Source: Anaerolineae bacterium
Lineage (GTDB): Bacteria; Chloroflexota; Anaerolineae; Aggregatilineales; Phototrophicaceae
NCBI GenBank assembly: GCA_028284565.1
Contig: JANQRM010000234.1
Location: 1 to 27,566, forward strand
Direction of reading: 5' to 3'
Length of the DNA stretch: 27,566 nucleotides
The notes beneath the pieces were generated by a model. It ran no database searches. It saw nothing but the letters and a program-made list of their open reading frames with translations, and was not told the DNA's origin. Positions 14,708 to 23,089 of this stretch are shown piece after piece (position 1 is the stretch's first letter; each line of letters opens with the position of its first letter). A program made the translations under genes and the position numbers.

Positions 14708-15076
14708 ATGAGTAGAGTGCGAGGTGTCTTATTTCGGTTGGCACGGTCACGGGTGGCAGGTTTGTTCATTGGTTGGAGTTTTGCATTCATGAGTTGGGCA
14801 ATCCCTGTGAAACGTTTGCATGAAACCGATACCCTGATTGCGTTTCATCATCCCGTATCCTCACATACTATTCATATTCTGATTGTCCCCAAACGACAAC
14901 GTGCGTCGTTGATGGCTCTTACAGATGCGGATGCCGATTTTGTGCAAGACTTGTTTGCTACCGTGCAGGTGTTGGTGCGACAATTGGGGTTAGAGGCGAC
15001 GAATTATCGGCTGATTGTAAATGGTGGAGATTATCAAGATGTTCCGCAATTGCATTTTCATCTGGTGAGTGATTAG
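14708..15076 (+). CDS. HIT-family protein (diverged histidine triad)
   Basis: 122 residues of the histidine-triad nucleotide hydrolase fold. The N-terminal 35 residues include a hydrophobic stretch (VAGLFIGWSFAFMSWAIPV) that may be a membrane anchor, unusual for HIT proteins. The core shows IAFHHPVSSHTIHILIVPKR (the family's P-x-x-x-x-H-x-L-v-x-P-K), YRLIVNGGDYQDVPQLHFHL and ends VSD. The triad H-x-H-x-H reads Q-L-H-F-H here, so the first His is Gln while the middle (nucleophilic) His remains. The protein stops immediately after the triad, slightly short of most relatives. A 3' copy of this gene is found at 27281-27340. It is convergent with the ThuA-like gene. Confidence 0.82.
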   Translation: MSRVRGVLFRLARSRVAGLFIGWSFAFMSWAIPVKRLHETDTLIAFHHPVSSHTIHILIVPKRQRASLMALTDADADFVQDLFATVQVLVRQLGLEATNYRLIVNGGDYQDVPQLHFHLVSD

Positions 15077-15133
15077 GGACGAGTAAACATCCTTTTATCT
15101 TTTATATGCCTTCAAAAAGCTAGGCTTGTCAAA

Positions 15134-15859
15134 CTATAGCTGCTCCAATGGTTCTTTATGATGTCGATTACTAATCTTTGCGCCAGAGGTGTCTAATCTT
15201 AGCCATTTAACCCCATTAGCAATCACATGCAGAATTTCTTGTTGATAATATATGGGATAAGTTTCATGACCGGGGCTGAAGTAGAAGATTTTGCCACGTC
15301 CGCGACGGAAGGTACATCCACTGCGGAACACTTCACCGCCTTGAAACCAGCTAATAAAAATGACATCTTCAGGTGTAGGAATATAAAATGGTTCGCCATA
15401 CATTTCCGATTGTGGAACTTCAATGTAGTCTCCTAGGCCTTCAACAATAGGATGCCCCGGTTGGGCAACCCACAATCGTTCACGTTCTGCGGCTTCTCTC
15501 CACTTCAGATCACATGATGTCCCCATTAGCCGTTTAAAAATTTTCGACTCGTGTCCTGAATGCAACACTAATAATCCCATCCCGTCGAGGACTCGTTCTT
15601 GTACACGTTCTACAACATGGTCTTGGACTTCCTGATGTGCCAGATGCCCCCACCATGTCAATACATCCGTATCCGCCAGAATGTCTTCCGTCAATCCATG
15701 TTTAGGTTCATCTAAGGTTGCATAGCGAACCTGTATATCCTGTTGTTCCAAATAGTCTCCGATTACTCTATGCATTCCATTTGGATAAATTACTTTTATA
15801 GCTTCATTTTGACGCTCATGTCGGAATTCATTCCATATTGTCACGCGAATATTGTTCAT
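15134..15859 (-). CDS. ThuA-like (trehalose-utilisation type) glutamine-amidotransferase-fold protein
   Basis: 241 residues from the ATG at 15859 ([16 protein letters not shown]), with TAGG upstream; TTG and ATG codons just before it are in frame. It matches ThuA-like proteins: [81 protein letters not shown]-like [10 protein letters not shown] and the final [10 protein letters not shown]. ThuA-like domains occur beside Gfo/Idh/MocA oxidoreductases and sugar importers and are linked to oxidation of disaccharides or sugar derivatives; the exact reaction is unsettled. It lies 29 nt after the Gfo/Idh/MocA gene and is the last gene of the minus-strand arm. Confidence 0.9.
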   Translation of the reverse strand: MNNIRVTIWNEFRHERQNEAIKVIYPNGMHRVIGDYLEQQDIQVRYATLDEPKHGLTEDILADTDVLTWWGHLAHQEVQDHVVERVQERVLDGMGLLVLHSGHESKIFKRLMGTSCDLKWREAAERERLWVAQPGHPIVEGLGDYIEVPQSEMYGEPFYIPTPEDVIFISWFQGGEVFRSGCTFRRGRGKIFYFSPGHETYPIYYQQEILHVIANGVKWLRLDTSGAKISNRHHKEPLEQL

Positions 15860-15888
15860 GGTCATCAACCTACATTATCTTCATCAAT

Positions 15889-16932
15889 TCACGTTGAATG
15901 AGATTGGCGAGTGGTAAGCGAATCAATCCGCACCATTGCTCCATCGTTTCTAGCTGATTCTTGAATAGCATCCCATAAATATGCCATTCGTAAACCAATT
16001 TCAGGAGGAGAGGGATTCTCAATCTCACCATGTCGTACCGCGAGGAATTGCTTCCACACCCCCTGAGCAAGGTCATCTCCGACAAGGGATGCGCTCTCCT
16101 CACCGCGTTTTTGAATCTCCAAGAACTCCCCCCAGATACCGGTCCTGATCGTTGCCTCAGTGCCAAATATATGAATAGCACTGCCAATGGATGGAATAGC
16201 CTCACCGCAAGCCGTCATCGTGACCAGAACGCCCGATTCGGTTCGTGCCATCACACTACCCAGAATATCCACTGATTTACCCCGATTATCAAGCCATGCG
16301 GTAACATCAATAAATGCTTCGCCAACTAAATCTGACACGGTATTGAGCATATGGGAGCCTGTATCAAATAAAAATCCACCGCCACTGATGTCCCGATTTT
16401 GCTTCCAGTGACCCACATAACGCTCTGACCAACTCTCCCATACCATAGCATTGATCGTTAAAATTCTGCCAGCTTCGCCAGCTTCAATTAACCGTGATGC
16501 TTCGCGAATGCGTGGAGACAAACTACCATTAAAGGCGACCACCAATGTCTTACCCGTTTTGTCACGTTCCTTGATTAAATCTATCGCCTGCGAAGCCTGA
16601 ATGACCATCGGTTTTTCTAGCAAGACATCTAGTCCGGCGGTCAAACACTGTTTGGCTTGCTCATAGTGATAGGCATGGGGTGTCATGATAAAAACGGCAT
16701 CCAATTGCGAAGCGTAATCACTCAAGAGCGTCGGTAAATCCGCTTGATTCGGTGGGCAATTGACATCCGCCTCAGCAAAAATAGGCTTTGCCCTCGCATA
16801 GGCTTCTGGATTGGGTTCACAGATGACTCGGATATCTGTAGTGGCTTGTTGCGTCAACATTGAACGAATGTGATTGTGCGCCATCGCCCCACATCCAATC
16901 ATTGCGACCTGCGTTTTCTCTGATCGTTTCAA
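15889..16932 (-). CDS. Gfo/Idh/MocA-family sugar oxidoreductase
   Basis: 347 residues of an NAD(P)-dependent sugar dehydrogenase family. The Rossmann motif is [17 protein letters not shown] (residues 9-25); ICEPNPE follows as the acidic strand end. [19 protein letters not shown] precedes LLEKPM (EKP at 106-108, the family hallmark). Further on, [20 protein letters not shown] carries the usual D-x-x-x-H region. Translation starts at a TTG codon (16930-16932), supported by GAGG 9 nt upstream and by the position of the Rossmann motif. It lies 21 nt downstream of the LacI gene and upstream of the ThuA-like gene, so it most likely oxidises the imported sugar or a derivative. Confidence 0.93.
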   Translation of the reverse strand: MKRSEKTQVAMIGCGAMAHNHIRSMLTQQATTDIRVICEPNPEAYARAKPIFAEADVNCPPNQADLPTLLSDYASQLDAVFIMTPHAYHYEQAKQCLTAGLDVLLEKPMVIQASQAIDLIKERDKTGKTLVVAFNGSLSPRIREASRLIEAGEAGRILTINAMVWESWSERYVGHWKQNRDISGGGFLFDTGSHMLNTVSDLVGEAFIDVTAWLDNRGKSVDILGSVMARTESGVLVTMTACGEAIPSIGSAIHIFGTEATIRTGIWGEFLEIQKRGEESASLVGDDLAQGVWKQFLAVRHGEIENPSPPEIGLRMAYLWDAIQESARNDGAMVRIDSLTTRQSHST

Positions 16933-16953
16933 GTTAACTGACCTCTGTAGGAA

Positions 16954-17985
16954 TTATTGAGTAATTTTTCTGACAGATGCCCGTTCAATTAACGTGGTTT
17001 CCAGCATAATTGTTTTGGGATTCATGTTTGGTTGGTTGATGTGCTGTAATAGTAATTCTGTGGCTTGCTCTCCCAGTTGTTGAATCGGCTGGGCAACCGT
17101 ACTGAGTTGAGGGACGACGTGTGAAGCAAGTGGAATATTGTCATAACCTAATACAGAGATGTCATCGGGAATCGATAAACTCAAGTCATGTGCCGCATGA
17201 TATACGCCCACCGCAATCTGATCCGTTAGCGCGAAAATTGCCGTGATATGGGGGGATTGTTGAATGAGATTCTTCATCCCCTGATACCCCAATTCAATCC
17301 CTGATAAATTATCCTCCCATTGTAAGACAATTAGTTCATCGAGTCCCGACTCTATAAAAACGGCTTGTATCCCCTTGATCCGTTGATGCCCCGGAGCAAA
17401 AACCTGCTCATCCAAATCTGACGATGATGCAATAACCCCGATATGCTGATGACCTAATTCGAGTAAGTAGGATGCTCCCAAATATCCCCCGCCAAAATTA
17501 TCAATGACGACCTGACTCGTTTGCATGTCTGGTATAGAACGCTCAACAGTAACAATAGGGATGTTTCGTTCCATGAGTTTCTGCACATTGTCTGCCGAAC
17601 TTCTTGGCGGGATGCTGGGAACAATCATCACTGCATCAATCTGTTGTTGAAGCAGTATATCAATATACCGTGATTCTTTTTCACTATCGTTCTCAACGTT
17701 ACAAAAGAAGGGGTAATAGCCTTTTCGATACAAGGCTTTTTCGACAGCAAAGGCAAATTGATTGAAAAAAATGTCATTGAGTGCTGGTATTAAGACACCG
17801 ATGCTCTGCGACTTTTGGACACGTAGCCCGCGTGCAAAAGCACTTGGCTGGTAGTCCAGCTCATCAATCGCCTCTCTGACACGTTTTTCTATTGCGGGAC
17901 TCACATATTTTGTACCATTGACGACTCTTGAAACGGTGGAGACAGAAACACCTGCACGCTTGGAAACTTCTTTGATGGTAGGCAT
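16954..17985 (-). CDS. LacI-family transcriptional regulator
   Basis: 343 residues. The N-terminal HTH is textbook (TIKEVSKRAGVSVSTVSRVV, then NGTKYVSPAIEKRVREAI) with the hinge helix LDYQPSAFARGLR. The C-terminal part is a periplasmic-binding-protein-like ligand domain (SIGVLIPALNDIFFNQFAFA, IDAVMIVPS, AIFALTDQIAVGVYHAAHDL, ISVLGYDNIPLASHVVPQLS). It heads the minus-strand arm and faces the transporter operon across 193 bp that contain a perfect 20-bp palindromic operator. It should repress both arms and be released by a sugar or sugar acid. The intact hinge and YDN-x-P motif indicate a functional protein. Confidence 0.95.
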   Translation of the reverse strand: MPTIKEVSKRAGVSVSTVSRVVNGTKYVSPAIEKRVREAIDELDYQPSAFARGLRVQKSQSIGVLIPALNDIFFNQFAFAVEKALYRKGYYPFFCNVENDSEKESRYIDILLQQQIDAVMIVPSIPPRSSADNVQKLMERNIPIVTVERSIPDMQTSQVVIDNFGGGYLGASYLLELGHQHIGVIASSSDLDEQVFAPGHQRIKGIQAVFIESGLDELIVLQWEDNLSGIELGYQGMKNLIQQSPHITAIFALTDQIAVGVYHAAHDLSLSIPDDISVLGYDNIPLASHVVPQLSTVAQPIQQLGEQATELLLQHINQPNMNPKTIMLETTLIERASVRKITQ

Positions 17986-18004
17986 TGACGATTTCTTCTA
18001 TTAC

Positions 18005-18034
18005 TTGACAGGCAAAAAGTCTTTATGTTATAGT
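18005..18034 (+). promoter_or_regulatory. Promoter of the sugar-transport operon
   Basis: TTGACA at 18005-18010 and TATAGT at 18029-18034, with an 18-bp spacer, form a near-consensus housekeeping promoter reading right. Transcription should begin near 18041, leaving a leader of about 138 nt before the binding-protein gene. Confidence 0.75.
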
Positions 18035-18045
18035 CTGAAAAAGCT

Positions 18046-18065
18046 TCAGGAAAACGTTTTCCTGA
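18046..18065. promoter_or_regulatory. LacI-type operator, perfect 20-bp palindrome
   Basis: TCAGGAAAACGTTTTCCTGA is its own reverse complement. The central AACGTT with flanking A/T steps is the usual LacI-family operator centre. It lies about 5-25 nt after the expected start of transcription, where bound repressor would block the rightward promoter. The regulator gene is adjacent and divergent, so self-regulation is also likely. Confidence 0.85.
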
Positions 18066-18097
18066 GTGTAACAATTTCATCCCTTCAAGTCAAGACT

Positions 18098-18107
18098 AGG
18101 AGGTGAT
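18098..18107 (+). promoter_or_regulatory. Orphan perfect Shine-Dalgarno in the operon leader
   Basis: AGGAGGTGAT is fully complementary to the 3' end of bacterial 16S rRNA, but no ATG, GTG or TTG lies within 15 nt downstream; the binding-protein gene begins 71 nt later with its own AAGGA site. It could bind ribosomes without initiating, as the stabilising SD-like leader elements of some Bacillus mRNAs do, or mark a lost leader gene. Confidence 0.5.
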
Positions 18108-18178
18108 TATAGCATCATCAACCTTCTTGCAATAACCAACTATTTCTGTAAATTTTCAACAATTGAAGGATAAATATT

Positions 18179-19468
18179 ATGCGTAAACTTAGTGTACTTA
18201 GTCTGTTGCTCCTACTCGCTGTTGCGCTTGTATCTACGGGTGTGATGGGTCAAGATGATGCGGCTGTCACCGTCATGGCAAATTGGGGCGGTCCCGAACA
18301 AGTTGGCTTTGAAGCTGTCCTCGCCTCCTTTACAGAGGAAACGGGGATCGCTGTTGAATTCATCAGTGACCGCGATTCGGAAGTGACCGTACAAACCATG
18401 ATTGCCGCTGGCAACCCACCCGACATTCTACACATGCCTCGTCCGGGTGTTGCGGCTGAATTTGCACGTGACGGTGTCATTCTGCCCCTGTCAAGTGGAG
18501 ACGACCCGATCCTTCCGATGGAAATGCTCCAAGAGAATTATGCACAAAGTATCATTGATCAAGGCGTGGTTGATGGTGAAGTGTACGGTGTCCTCCATGC
18601 ACCCAATTCAAAGAGTACCATGTGGTATCGTACTGATACCTTTGCTGACCTTGACCTCGAAGTTCCCGAAACATGGGATGACCTGCTAGAACTGGTCGAA
18701 ATTCTGCAAGAAGAGGGCATTACGCCCTTGTCGATTGGTGGTCTCGACGGCTGGACCTTGACCGACTGGTTCGAGAATATCTATGTCCGTGTTGCAGGTC
18801 CTGAGAACTACATCAAACTCTTTGTTACCCATGAAATTGAATGGACCGACCCCACTGTTGTCGAAGCAATGGAACATTTCCGTGACCTGATTGCCCCAAC
18901 TGAAGATCGCTTGCTCGGTGGTGCAGAAGGTGCGCTCGCAACCGATTTCATTGGTGGAATGGATCAGATGCTTCGTGGCGAATCCGGTCTTTATTATGAA
19001 GGTGGTTTCATGGGGAATTTTGGTGAACAAAACTTCCCAGACCTAACTTGTGGTGAAGATTTCAGCTTCTTCCTCTTCCCAGAAATCAATGAAGAATGGG
19101 GTCGTCCTGTCGTTGGTGGTGGTGGACTCTGGCTCGTATTTAATGACAACCCCGAAGTCCGTGAGCTAATTCGCTATCTGGTTAGCCCTGACGCATTAGC
19201 TGTGTGGGCATCCCAAGAAGAAGGCGCACGCCTACCCGCTAGCCCGAATGTCTCTGCCGATGCCATCAGTGGTGAATGTGCCAAGTTAGAAGCGGCTCAA
19301 ATCGCCAATGCGGACAGTTTCGTTTTTGATGGTTCTGACCTCGCCCCCGGTGCGGTTGGCGGTGATGCGATGTTTACCGGATTGCAAAACTTCATATCCA
19401 ACCCCGATGACATCGACAGTGTGTTGGAATTCATTGAGAGTGTCGCAGATACCGCATACTCTGAATAA
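18179..19468 (+). CDS. ABC sugar transporter substrate-binding protein (extracellular family 1)
   Basis: 429 residues. A signal peptide (MRKLSVLSLLLLLAVALVST, cut near VMGQ) is followed by AAVTVMANWGGPEQVGFEAV and LASFTEETGIAVEF, the standard N-terminal lobe of carbohydrate-binding family 1 proteins. Later motifs fit: GNPPDILHMPRPG, GEVYGVLHAPNSKSTMWYRT, PETWDDLLELVEILQEEGIT, WFENIYVRVAG and SPDALAVWASQEEGARLPAS. There is no lipobox Cys, so it may be held by other means or be free outside the membrane. It is the first gene of the plus-strand arm. GAAGGA lies 8 nt before the ATG. The ligand is not identifiable, but the downstream enzymes suggest a uronate, pectic oligosaccharide or related sugar. 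Confidence 0.94.
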   Translation: MRKLSVLSLLLLLAVALVSTGVMGQDDAAVTVMANWGGPEQVGFEAVLASFTEETGIAVEFISDRDSEVTVQTMIAAGNPPDILHMPRPGVAAEFARDGVILPLSSGDDPILPMEMLQENYAQSIIDQGVVDGEVYGVLHAPNSKSTMWYRTDTFADLDLEVPETWDDLLELVEILQEEGITPLSIGGLDGWTLTDWFENIYVRVAGPENYIKLFVTHEIEWTDPTVVEAMEHFRDLIAPTEDRLLGGAEGALATDFIGGMDQMLRGESGLYYEGGFMGNFGEQNFPDLTCGEDFSFFLFPEINEEWGRPVVGGGGLWLVFNDNPEVRELIRYLVSPDALAVWASQEEGARLPASPNVSADAISGECAKLEAAQIANADSFVFDGSDLAPGAVGGDAMFTGLQNFISNPDDIDSVLEFIESVADTAYSE

Positions 19469-19488
19469 ACCTTCCAATGTCTAACCAT

Positions 19489-19515
19489 GCATGGGGCATC
19501 GTGGATGTCCCATGC
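19489..19515 (+). other. Strong intercistronic hairpin between binding protein and permeases
   Basis: GCATGGGGCATC (19489-19500) and GATGTCCCATGC (19504-19515) form a 12-bp stem with one G-U pair and a GTG triloop. It sits 20 nt after the binding-protein stop and 48 nt before the permease start. No T-run follows, so it is better explained as an mRNA-stabilising or partial-attenuation element than as a full terminator. Confidence 0.8.
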
Positions 19516-19563
19516 TATTTCGATATACAGACCATCTGTCAACGAGTTTTATTAGGAAATATC

Positions 19564-20466
19564 ATGACTTCCGGCAAACGTTCTCGGTGGTTACCTTGGG
19601 TATTTGTTGCCCCCAGTTTATTACTCTTAGTTGTCTACTTTATTTATCCTACCATTTTGACCTTTTACTATAGCTTTACAAGCGGAACCGTCGTCAATCC
19701 AGCGCAAGAATGGGTTGGCTTCGATAATTACGTTCGGTTACTTACAGAAGACCCGTTCTTTCTTGATCTCCAAAATTTTGATGGTGCAATTATTAATACG
19801 GCGATATGGCTGGTTGTATTTCCCTTTGGCACGGTTGCTTTTGGGTTACTTGTCGCTGTCCTAGCAGACAAAGTGCGTTATGAATCCTTCGTGAAGTCCA
19901 TCATTTTCTTACCCATGGTCGTTTCAGCGACAGCGGCTTCTGTCATCTTTCGCTTTGTTTTTGATCGAGATCCCAATCTTGGCGCAGTCAATGCCATCTT
20001 TGATACCGTTATCCCCAACTTTGAACCTATCGGCTGGTTAGGGAATCCCGATATTGCCAATTTTGCTGTGATTGCCGCCGGTATTTGGATTTGGACTGGA
20101 CTATCTATGGTTGTATTGTCCGCGGCGTATAAAGCCTTACCGAAAGAGGTATTGGAATCAGCCACTGTGGATGGGGCAAATGCTTGGCAGGCGTTTTGGC
20201 GCGTGAGTGTTCCGATGATGTCCCGAACTATTCTGTTCGTGTTAATGACGATGGTGATTAATGCGCTCAAAATGGTCGATCTCGTTCTTGTCATGACCGA
20301 AGGCGGTCCACAAGGATCAACACGAGTCATTGGCTTTACCGTTTTCTGGGAAATGTTCAATAATCAGAAGTTGGGTTATGGAAGTGCAGTATCGGTCATT
20401 CTCTTTATTCTGATTACCCCCTTCATCATCATCCAAATCCGCCAAGTTCGCTCGGAGGTACATTGA
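19564..20466 (+). CDS. ABC sugar transporter permease, MalF/UgpA-like
   Basis: 300 residues from the ATG at 19564 (MTSGKRSRWLPW), chosen because AGGA lies 7 nt upstream; the longer frame from 19477 runs through the hairpin. About six TM helices, the first being WVFVAPSLLLLVVYFIYPTI, followed by FYYSFTSG and WVGFDNYVRLLTEDPFF, all typical of MalF/UgpA. The ATPase-contact EAA loop is ESATVDGANAWQAFWRVSVP. The hydrophobic ending PFIIIQIRQVRSEV is normal. It forms the channel with the next gene, whose ATG starts 1 nt after this stop codon. Confidence 0.94.
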   Translation: MTSGKRSRWLPWVFVAPSLLLLVVYFIYPTILTFYYSFTSGTVVNPAQEWVGFDNYVRLLTEDPFFLDLQNFDGAIINTAIWLVVFPFGTVAFGLLVAVLADKVRYESFVKSIIFLPMVVSATAASVIFRFVFDRDPNLGAVNAIFDTVIPNFEPIGWLGNPDIANFAVIAAGIWIWTGLSMVVLSAAYKALPKEVLESATVDGANAWQAFWRVSVPMMSRTILFVLMTMVINALKMVDLVLVMTEGGPQGSTRVIGFTVFWEMFNNQKLGYGSAVSVILFILITPFIIIQIRQVRSEVH

Positions 20467-20467
20467 G

Positions 20468-22060
20468 ATGACTTCTGAAAATAGCAAACAAGCGACAAAG
20501 AGTCCGCAACCGAGTATTGCTGAAATCATCATCCAACTGACTCGCCGTGGTCCCATACACATCATCTTGATTGGTGTGGCACTCATTTGGATCATCCCGA
20601 CTCTGGGGCTAGGTGTCACGTCATTTCGCTCACGCGGGGATATTGCCCAGTCAGGTTGGTGGACGACCATATCGGGCAATCAATCGTCCGCAGAAACAGC
20701 TTTAGAGCTAACCATCGAAGCAGACACAGCCGGTAACAACATCAGCATGAGTGCAAGTGATAGCACCCTCTTGTCGAATACAGGGAGTGGCTTTCCATCC
20801 GCGTCTATCGGTCAGGTAAACGTGATTGAAGTCTTAGGGCAATTTTCCATTGACATCAACGAAGAAACCATCGTTCTTCCAGATATTGGGACAATCACAC
20901 TTGATGATGATGAAGTTAATTTTGAAGCATCCGAACAATTTGATGGCTATTTCATCATTGAAAATGTCGAGACCAATGAGGAAGCGTCAATCGTTGATTT
21001 TCGTCTAACCGGGCAAGAGACAATAGACGGGCAGATAGAGATTGAAGAACTCAATGACGGTGTGCGAGTTCCGCGTACTGGAACCCTAACCGTTTTGCCA
21101 GATGGCAGTTTTACCTTTGAGCCACGCTCCAGCTTCGTTGGGACCTTTGAAGCAGAAATCGTCACGGAAAACCTTGAGGAGCGTCCCATTATCGTTCAAT
21201 ACTCTGGTGTTCGTGCTGGTGGTATCTTGCAATCTATTGAAGCAGGAAATACGGTTGAAATTCCTCTTGCGGGTACGCTTGTCATTAATTCCGACGGGAG
21301 CTATGACTTAGAGCCTCTGTCTGATTTCATCGGGACAGTGGTCACGGAAGTGAGTGTCCTCAACCCAATTTTGACGCTTGATAATTATCGCGGTGTGTTG
21401 GAACGGGAAGACTTACCCCCACCCGGTTTCATCGACAATCTGAAAAACAGTCTGATTATCACTATTCCCAGTACCATCCTACCGATCCTTCTCGCGGCGT
21501 TAGCGGCGTATGCCTTTGCATGGATGGATTTTCCATTCAGAGATTATATTTATCTCCTGATTATCGCATTGTTGGTCATTCCACTCCAGACGACTTGGGT
21601 TCCGGTTCTCAAGGTTCTTAACTCGCTTGGCATCAACGGACAATTTGTCGGCATTTGGGTTACACACACGGCTTATGGACTACCTTTTGCGATTTTCCTC
21701 CTTTACAACTTCTTCCGCGATTTACCGCGCGAGGTGTTTGAGGCGGCACGAATTGATGGTGCAAATGAAATTGTGGTTTTTTTCCGCATTGTGTTACCCT
21801 TGTCTATCCCAGCTATTGCCTCGCTGGCGATTTTCCAATTTGTGTGGGTCTGGAATGATTTGATGAATGCGCTCATCTTCTTAGATCGTGATAAAGCACC
21901 TCTCACCATCGGGATTCGCAACTTACTAGGTCAATATGGAAACGAATGGCATCTGCTTGCGGCAGGCGCATTTGTCACCATGATTATTCCGCTTATCGTA
22001 TTTCTCATGTTCCAACAATACTTCGTCCGTGGATTAACAGCAGGGGCAGTCAAAGGTTAG
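20468..22060 (+). CDS. ABC sugar transporter permease, MalG-like, with large inserted external domain
   Basis: 530 residues, nearly twice the usual ~280. TM1 is at 30-50 (HIILIGVALIWIIPTLGLGV), then SFRSRGDIAQSGWW. In ordinary relatives this leads directly to ENYRxVL. Here the equivalent LDNYRGVL comes only at 304-311, so residues ~67-300 are inserted in the first external loop. The insert is beta-rich and contains three motifs with exact 64-residue spacing: GTITLDDDEVNFEASEQFDG (141), GTLTVLPDGSFTFEPRSSFV (205) and GTLVINSDGSYDLEPLSDFI (269). They resemble VCBS/cadherin-like repeat ends. The rest is standard: NSLIITIPSTILPILLAALA, EAARIDGANEIVVFFRIVLP (EAA loop, ~425-444) and YFVRGLTAGAVKG at the end. 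The frame is unbroken and overlaps no other gene. Confidence 0.93.
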   Translation: MTSENSKQATKSPQPSIAEIIIQLTRRGPIHIILIGVALIWIIPTLGLGVTSFRSRGDIAQSGWWTTISGNQSSAETALELTIEADTAGNNISMSASDSTLLSNTGSGFPSASIGQVNVIEVLGQFSIDINEETIVLPDIGTITLDDDEVNFEASEQFDGYFIIENVETNEEASIVDFRLTGQETIDGQIEIEELNDGVRVPRTGTLTVLPDGSFTFEPRSSFVGTFEAEIVTENLEERPIIVQYSGVRAGGILQSIEAGNTVEIPLAGTLVINSDGSYDLEPLSDFIGTVVTEVSVLNPILTLDNYRGVLEREDLPPPGFIDNLKNSLIITIPSTILPILLAALAAYAFAWMDFPFRDYIYLLIIALLVIPLQTTWVPVLKVLNSLGINGQFVGIWVTHTAYGLPFAIFLLYNFFRDLPREVFEAARIDGANEIVVFFRIVLPLSIPAIASLAIFQFVWVWNDLMNALIFLDRDKAPLTIGIRNLLGQYGNEWHLLAAGAFVTMIIPLIVFLMFQQYFVRGLTAGAVKG

Positions 22061-22066
22061 CCATCT

Positions 22067-23062
22067 ATGAAACAAATAAACCAAGTGCGTTTTGCGTGGT
22101 TGGTAGGAATAACGTTAATCATGTTGAGTTCACTCTTAGCGTCATACTCAATCGTGGCACAGGATACGATTCAACTCAGTGTACCCACAGATTTTCCAAC
22201 CATTGCAAGTGCACTAGAGTCGGCTCCTGATCATGCCGAAATCGTGATTGATGATGGGGTCTATCATGAAACTCTCCTGATTGAGCGTCCCGTCACATTA
22301 CGAGCAATGAATGATGCCCAAGTGGTTCTCATCGGCATTGGGGAGAGACCAGCGATCCAAATCCAGAACACGGACTATGTGAGCATCATTGGATTACAAA
22401 TTGTCGGTGGGCAATATGGAGTTGATGTCTTTCTCAGTCGGGATGTCACTATCCAAAATAACACGATTACGGAAAGTAGGTCGGCTGGTATCCGTGCTCG
22501 AATGTCGTCAGTATCGGTTCTGGATAACATCGTCACCGACTCGCAGTCGCCTTACGGACGCGGTGTCTATATTGCGAATACAATGGAATGGGCAGAATCC
22601 GAGATTATCGGAAACACCATCAGCCATCATCCGCAAAGTGGTATTCAAACCAATATGGTGGGGATGGTGACGATTGAAAATAATACAGTCATGCACAATG
22701 GAAATCGTGGCATTGCCGTAACCGAAATGTCTCATGCGGATGTTTTCAATAACATTGTTGAAGACAATATCGGGACAGGCATTCATGTGATGGATATGTC
22801 GATGGCACGGGTTTGTGAAAATACAGTAACCAACACCTTACTCGATAATTTACCGATGTCCATTCGCTATGGCAATGGGATAACCATTGATTATCACTCT
22901 GAAGTCACTTTAGCCAACAATGCCATATTCGACAGTCCCCAACATGGCATTAGCGTGTTATATGATTCTATAATTCATGCATACGAGAACACAGTCGAGA
23001 AAAGTGGAACTGAAGCTGTCTTCGTAGATGAAAGCCTGCATTTTAACGGGACAGGATGTTGA
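22067..23062 (+). CDS. Secreted right-handed beta-helix protein (NosD/pectin-lyase-like)
   Basis: 331 residues. A signal peptide covers 1-32 (WLVGITLIMLSSLLASYSIV then AQD). FPTIASALESAPDHAEIVID and GVYHETLLIERPVTLRA are the usual N-cap of pectinesterase/NosD-type beta-helices. Then come repeated coils with the N-N-T/I pattern: VTIQNNTITES, VSVLDNIVTDSQ, IIGNTISHHPQSGIQ, VTIENNTVMHNGNRGIAV, ADVFNNIVEDNIGTGIHV, VTLANNAIFDSPQHGISV. No catalytic residues of a named polysaccharide lyase or esterase family are recognised, so it may bind, cleave or modify a glycan outside the cell. It starts 6 nt after the permease stop with only a weak AAAGG upstream. Confidence 0.88.
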   Translation: MKQINQVRFAWLVGITLIMLSSLLASYSIVAQDTIQLSVPTDFPTIASALESAPDHAEIVIDDGVYHETLLIERPVTLRAMNDAQVVLIGIGERPAIQIQNTDYVSIIGLQIVGGQYGVDVFLSRDVTIQNNTITESRSAGIRARMSSVSVLDNIVTDSQSPYGRGVYIANTMEWAESEIIGNTISHHPQSGIQTNMVGMVTIENNTVMHNGNRGIAVTEMSHADVFNNIVEDNIGTGIHVMDMSMARVCENTVTNTLLDNLPMSIRYGNGITIDYHSEVTLANNAIFDSPQHGISVLYDSIIHAYENTVEKSGTEAVFVDESLHFNGTGC

Positions 23063-23089
23063 CCCACACACGACAGAAATAGGACAACG

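Noticed and set aside
19477..19563. Upstream start for the first permease
   Set aside because: This stretch encodes no TM or family-like residues, contains the hairpin, and the ATG at 19564 has a good ribosome site.
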